15,378 nucleotides of DNA from Candidatus Hydrogenedentota bacterium (GTDB lineage: Bacteria > Hydrogenedentota > Hydrogenedentia > Hydrogenedentales > CAITNO01), in NCBI GenBank assembly GCA_007124105.1, contig SLFT01000070.1:1-15378 (forward strand). The letters run 5' to 3'. Within the stretch, counting starts at the first letter, position 1; the number at the start of each line of letters is the position of its first letter. A model generated the notes under the pieces. That model did no database searches. It had not been told where the DNA came from and worked only from the letters and a program-made list of their open reading frames with translations. Below are positions 13,615 to 15,378 of this stretch, one piece after another. Made by a program: the position numbers and the translations under genes.

Positions 13615-15378
13615 TCAAGACGCAACATCAATAAGCAGAGCATAAATATCCAGCGTTGCGCCTGCGTTCATGTTCGCCTCGCCGCTTGCGTTGGCGGCCA
13701 CAGTTTCGGAGACTTCGATTGTAATGGATGCTACAGCATCTGATAGCGGGGGCGGCAGTGTCAGCCACGGCCTTGTTGGCGATACAGCCGGCCTTGCAGG
13801 CACCGGCGCGCTTGTCCAGGAAGGGTCTATCGGGAGCTCCGCCGCGATGGTCTGGCGGCCGGACACCAGGAATGGGCCTATCTTCGTTTCGTTCACGAAT
13901 ATAGTGACTGTCTGGTCGCCTGGCGCGTTGGTCGCCGACGCGGGCGCAACATCAACGTGAAGCGTCATCGTCGGCGCGGTCGAAGCCAGGGGAAGCACCA
14001 GGGACGCCCGCCCGCCTTCAATACTGTGCGACGCTTCATTTGGCGACCAGTTCTCGACAAGATATTGGTTTGCGCTGCCAAAATGCCCGAATGTCAGCAG
14101 ATCGCCTGGCTGATAATTATCCAGGGGCGTTCGCTCGATACGTCCGTTTACGTAAGTATTGCCGGTATATGTCCAGGATGCGTTGTACCATGAGAAGCCT
14201 GATACGACAAATTCATACAACGGTTCAGACATTCGCCGACGGTATTCGCTTGTGAAATACTGACGCACACGCGCTGCGTCTTCTTCTGCCTGTTGCAATG
14301 GTATGCCTTGCAGCGTATCATCCGGTTCAAGGTCGGCGCTCTCAACCACGGTCGGCATGATATCGGCAAGCGAAACAGGCGCGCTGGAAAGCTTCAGCGG
14401 CCCGTGCGCATGGGCCGGTTTATACAATACCAACGGCAGCGCGCGTTGTTTTTTCACAAAAGCGTCTGGCGACGTTCCCAACCGCGCTTCCTCGCCGTCG
14501 AAGCGTCCATATTCAATTTCGTCAGCGCCCCAGTAAAGCCCATGGTCCGCTACGATAAGAATCTCTGTGTTGTCATAAATATTCAGTTCCTGGAGCCGGG
14601 CCACAAAGGCCGCAAGCATCGTGTTCACGAGCCCCGCAATCTCTATGGTGTTTTCGCGCTCAAGAAAGTCCACCGTTTCCCCTGCTATGATTTGCGGTGG
14701 ATGCACTCCTTGCAGGTGATAATATCTCAAGCAGGGGACATCCGTCCCCGTATACATGGAATGTTGAACGCCGTGCAAGAACACGTCGCGGTCTTGCTCT
14801 GATGCCGCGCCCAGCAAAAAACGCTCATGTATCCCGCTCTTGAAAAGGTGCGGCGCCGCGCGAAACAGAGCCACGGCCAACAGGCTTTTTAATTCTCCGC
14901 CATAATACGGCGACAATGCCGTCTCGTCCTCGGAAAAGTTGTCGGCAATATGGCTGTATATTTCGGGCTGGTAGTGTCTTTCCGCGTAAAGTGGGTATAT
15001 TCCGACATGGTAGCCGGCATCTTTCAACAGCGCAAAAAAGGAATGATTTTTCAGGCTGTCTTCCCTCGCATCCTGATAGGCGGAAGCGCTTGGGAAAAGT
15101 TGTCGAAACAGACGTTTCCCTGTCATCATGCTTGGAACCGAAAACACTGTAAAAAAAGATTCCGCAATGGCGTCGGGATAGTAAGTGAATCCGGGAAGGG
15201 CATCCTTGTACTCAGGGTATGTCTCAATATACTCGTTAAATACGTCCGACTGATAAGCGTCTAGAACAATAACGATCACATTCCTCTCAGAGGAAAAGGT
15301 GAATTGATTGTCCCAGTTAATGATTGTTTCGCCGCCGTTATCCTGTGGCTGGGGCGTCGTTTCGTCACTGTCCGAATA
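13615..15378 (-). CDS. LtaS/sulfatase-fold phosphotransferase or hydrolase with C-terminal beta domain, 5' end outside window
   Basis: The frame is open to the window edge, so the N-terminus is missing; 587 residues are visible, and the GTG near 15279 is internal. It belongs to the alkaline phosphatase/sulfatase superfamily. VIVIVLDAYQSD holds the first metal Asp (visible residue 40), TVFSVPSMMTG the presumed Thr nucleophile (77), HLQGVHPP conserved His residues (about 221-226) and VADHGLYWG the Asp-His metal pair (278-279). The nucleophile block lacks CxPSR, so this is not a formylglycine sulfatase; relatives are lipoteichoic-acid-synthase-like and phosphoethanolamine-transferase-like proteins, often with N-terminal membrane helices, which would lie outside the window. 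From about residue 421 a beta-rich domain follows (ENWSPNEASHSIEGGRASLVLPL), like the DUF7024-type modules of envelope glycan enzymes, with a Pro-rich insertion near its end. Likely an envelope polymer-modifying enzyme; the precise reaction is unknown. Confidence 0.85.
   Translation of the reverse strand, partial: YSDSDETTPQPQDNGGETIINWDNQFTFSSERNVIVIVLDAYQSDVFNEYIETYPEYKDALPGFTYYPDAIAESFFTVFSVPSMMTGKRLFRQLFPSASAYQDAREDSLKNHSFFALLKDAGYHVGIYPLYAERHYQPEIYSHIADNFSEDETALSPYYGGELKSLLAVALFRAAPHLFKSGIHERFLLGAASEQDRDVFLHGVQHSMYTGTDVPCLRYYHLQGVHPPQIIAGETVDFLERENTIEIAGLVNTMLAAFVARLQELNIYDNTEILIVADHGLYWGADEIEYGRFDGEEARLGTSPDAFVKKQRALPLVLYKPAHAHGPLKLSSAPVSLADIMPTVVESADLEPDDTLQGIPLQQAEEDAARVRQYFTSEYRRRMSEPLYEFVVSGFSWYNASWTYTGNTYVNGRIERTPLDNYQPGDLLTFGHFGSANQYLVENWSPNEASHSIEGGRASLVLPLASTAPTMTLHVDVAPASATNAPGDQTVTIFVNETKIGPFLVSGRQTIAAELPIDPSWTSAPVPARPAVSPTRPWLTLPPPLSDAVASITIEVSETVAANASGEANMNAGATLDIYALLIDVAS

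Noticed and set aside
13471..13743. A 90-codon plus-strand frame behind AGAGGAG
   Set aside because: Good ribosome-site spacing, but its 3' half lies antisense to the well-supported large hydrolase gene and the 5' half has no recognisable features.

Overview
The window reads as a chromosomal segment of a GC-rich, free-living glycan-degrading bacterium of the Planctomycetota/Verrucomicrobiota/Lentisphaerota/Hydrogenedentota type. This assignment is inferred from gene content: a formylglycine sulfatase, three exported Gfo/Idh/MocA oxidoreductases, an Asp-box sialidase-like protein, many twin-arginine (Tat) signals, and bacterial SpeD and deoxyhypusine-synthase-like genes. No rRNA, tRNA, CRISPR array, transposase or phage gene was seen. 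I searched no database, so family names come from motifs.

Left part (1-3837). The window opens inside the 3' end of an uncharacterised protein. An 89-bp inverted-repeat element follows and overlaps the stop codon of a HigA-type antitoxin that has no visible HigB toxin. Upstream of higA, on the same strand, is a PflX-like radical SAM protein that unusually begins with a Tat motif plus a lipobox. A 372-bp divergent region separates it from a two-gene polyamine unit, speD (AdoMet decarboxylase) and a deoxyhypusine-synthase family gene. speD appears to have a folded 5' leader and a TTG start.

Middle (3838-9023). An imperfect 38-bp inverted repeat (111 bp in all, MITE- or REP-like) lies before a Tat-exported sulfatase. 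This is convergent with a Tat-exported Gfo/Idh/MocA oxidoreductase, which is divergent from a Sec-exported Asp-box protein. That protein is in turn convergent with a cytoplasmic metallophosphoesterase.

Right part (9024-15378). A 372-bp noncoding stretch holds operator-like symmetries and an intrinsic terminator. Next is a secreted Gly/Gln/Arg-rich protein with three DxxGDGxCD Ca-loop-like motifs and internal repeats conserved at the protein but not the DNA level. Two Tat-signal Gfo/Idh/MocA genes follow in tandem, probably one operon. The window ends inside a large LtaS/sulfatase-fold hydrolase or transferase with a C-terminal beta domain, open at its 5' end.

Together, most genes fit periplasmic or surface attack on sulfated or substituted glycans (sulfatase, Asp-box protein, three exported sugar oxidoreductases). 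The most unusual items are the structured leader of speD and the speD-DHS pair in an organism that should lack eIF5A, the Tat/lipobox radical SAM protein, the orphan HigA with its inverted repeat, and the repeat-rich secreted Ca-loop protein.
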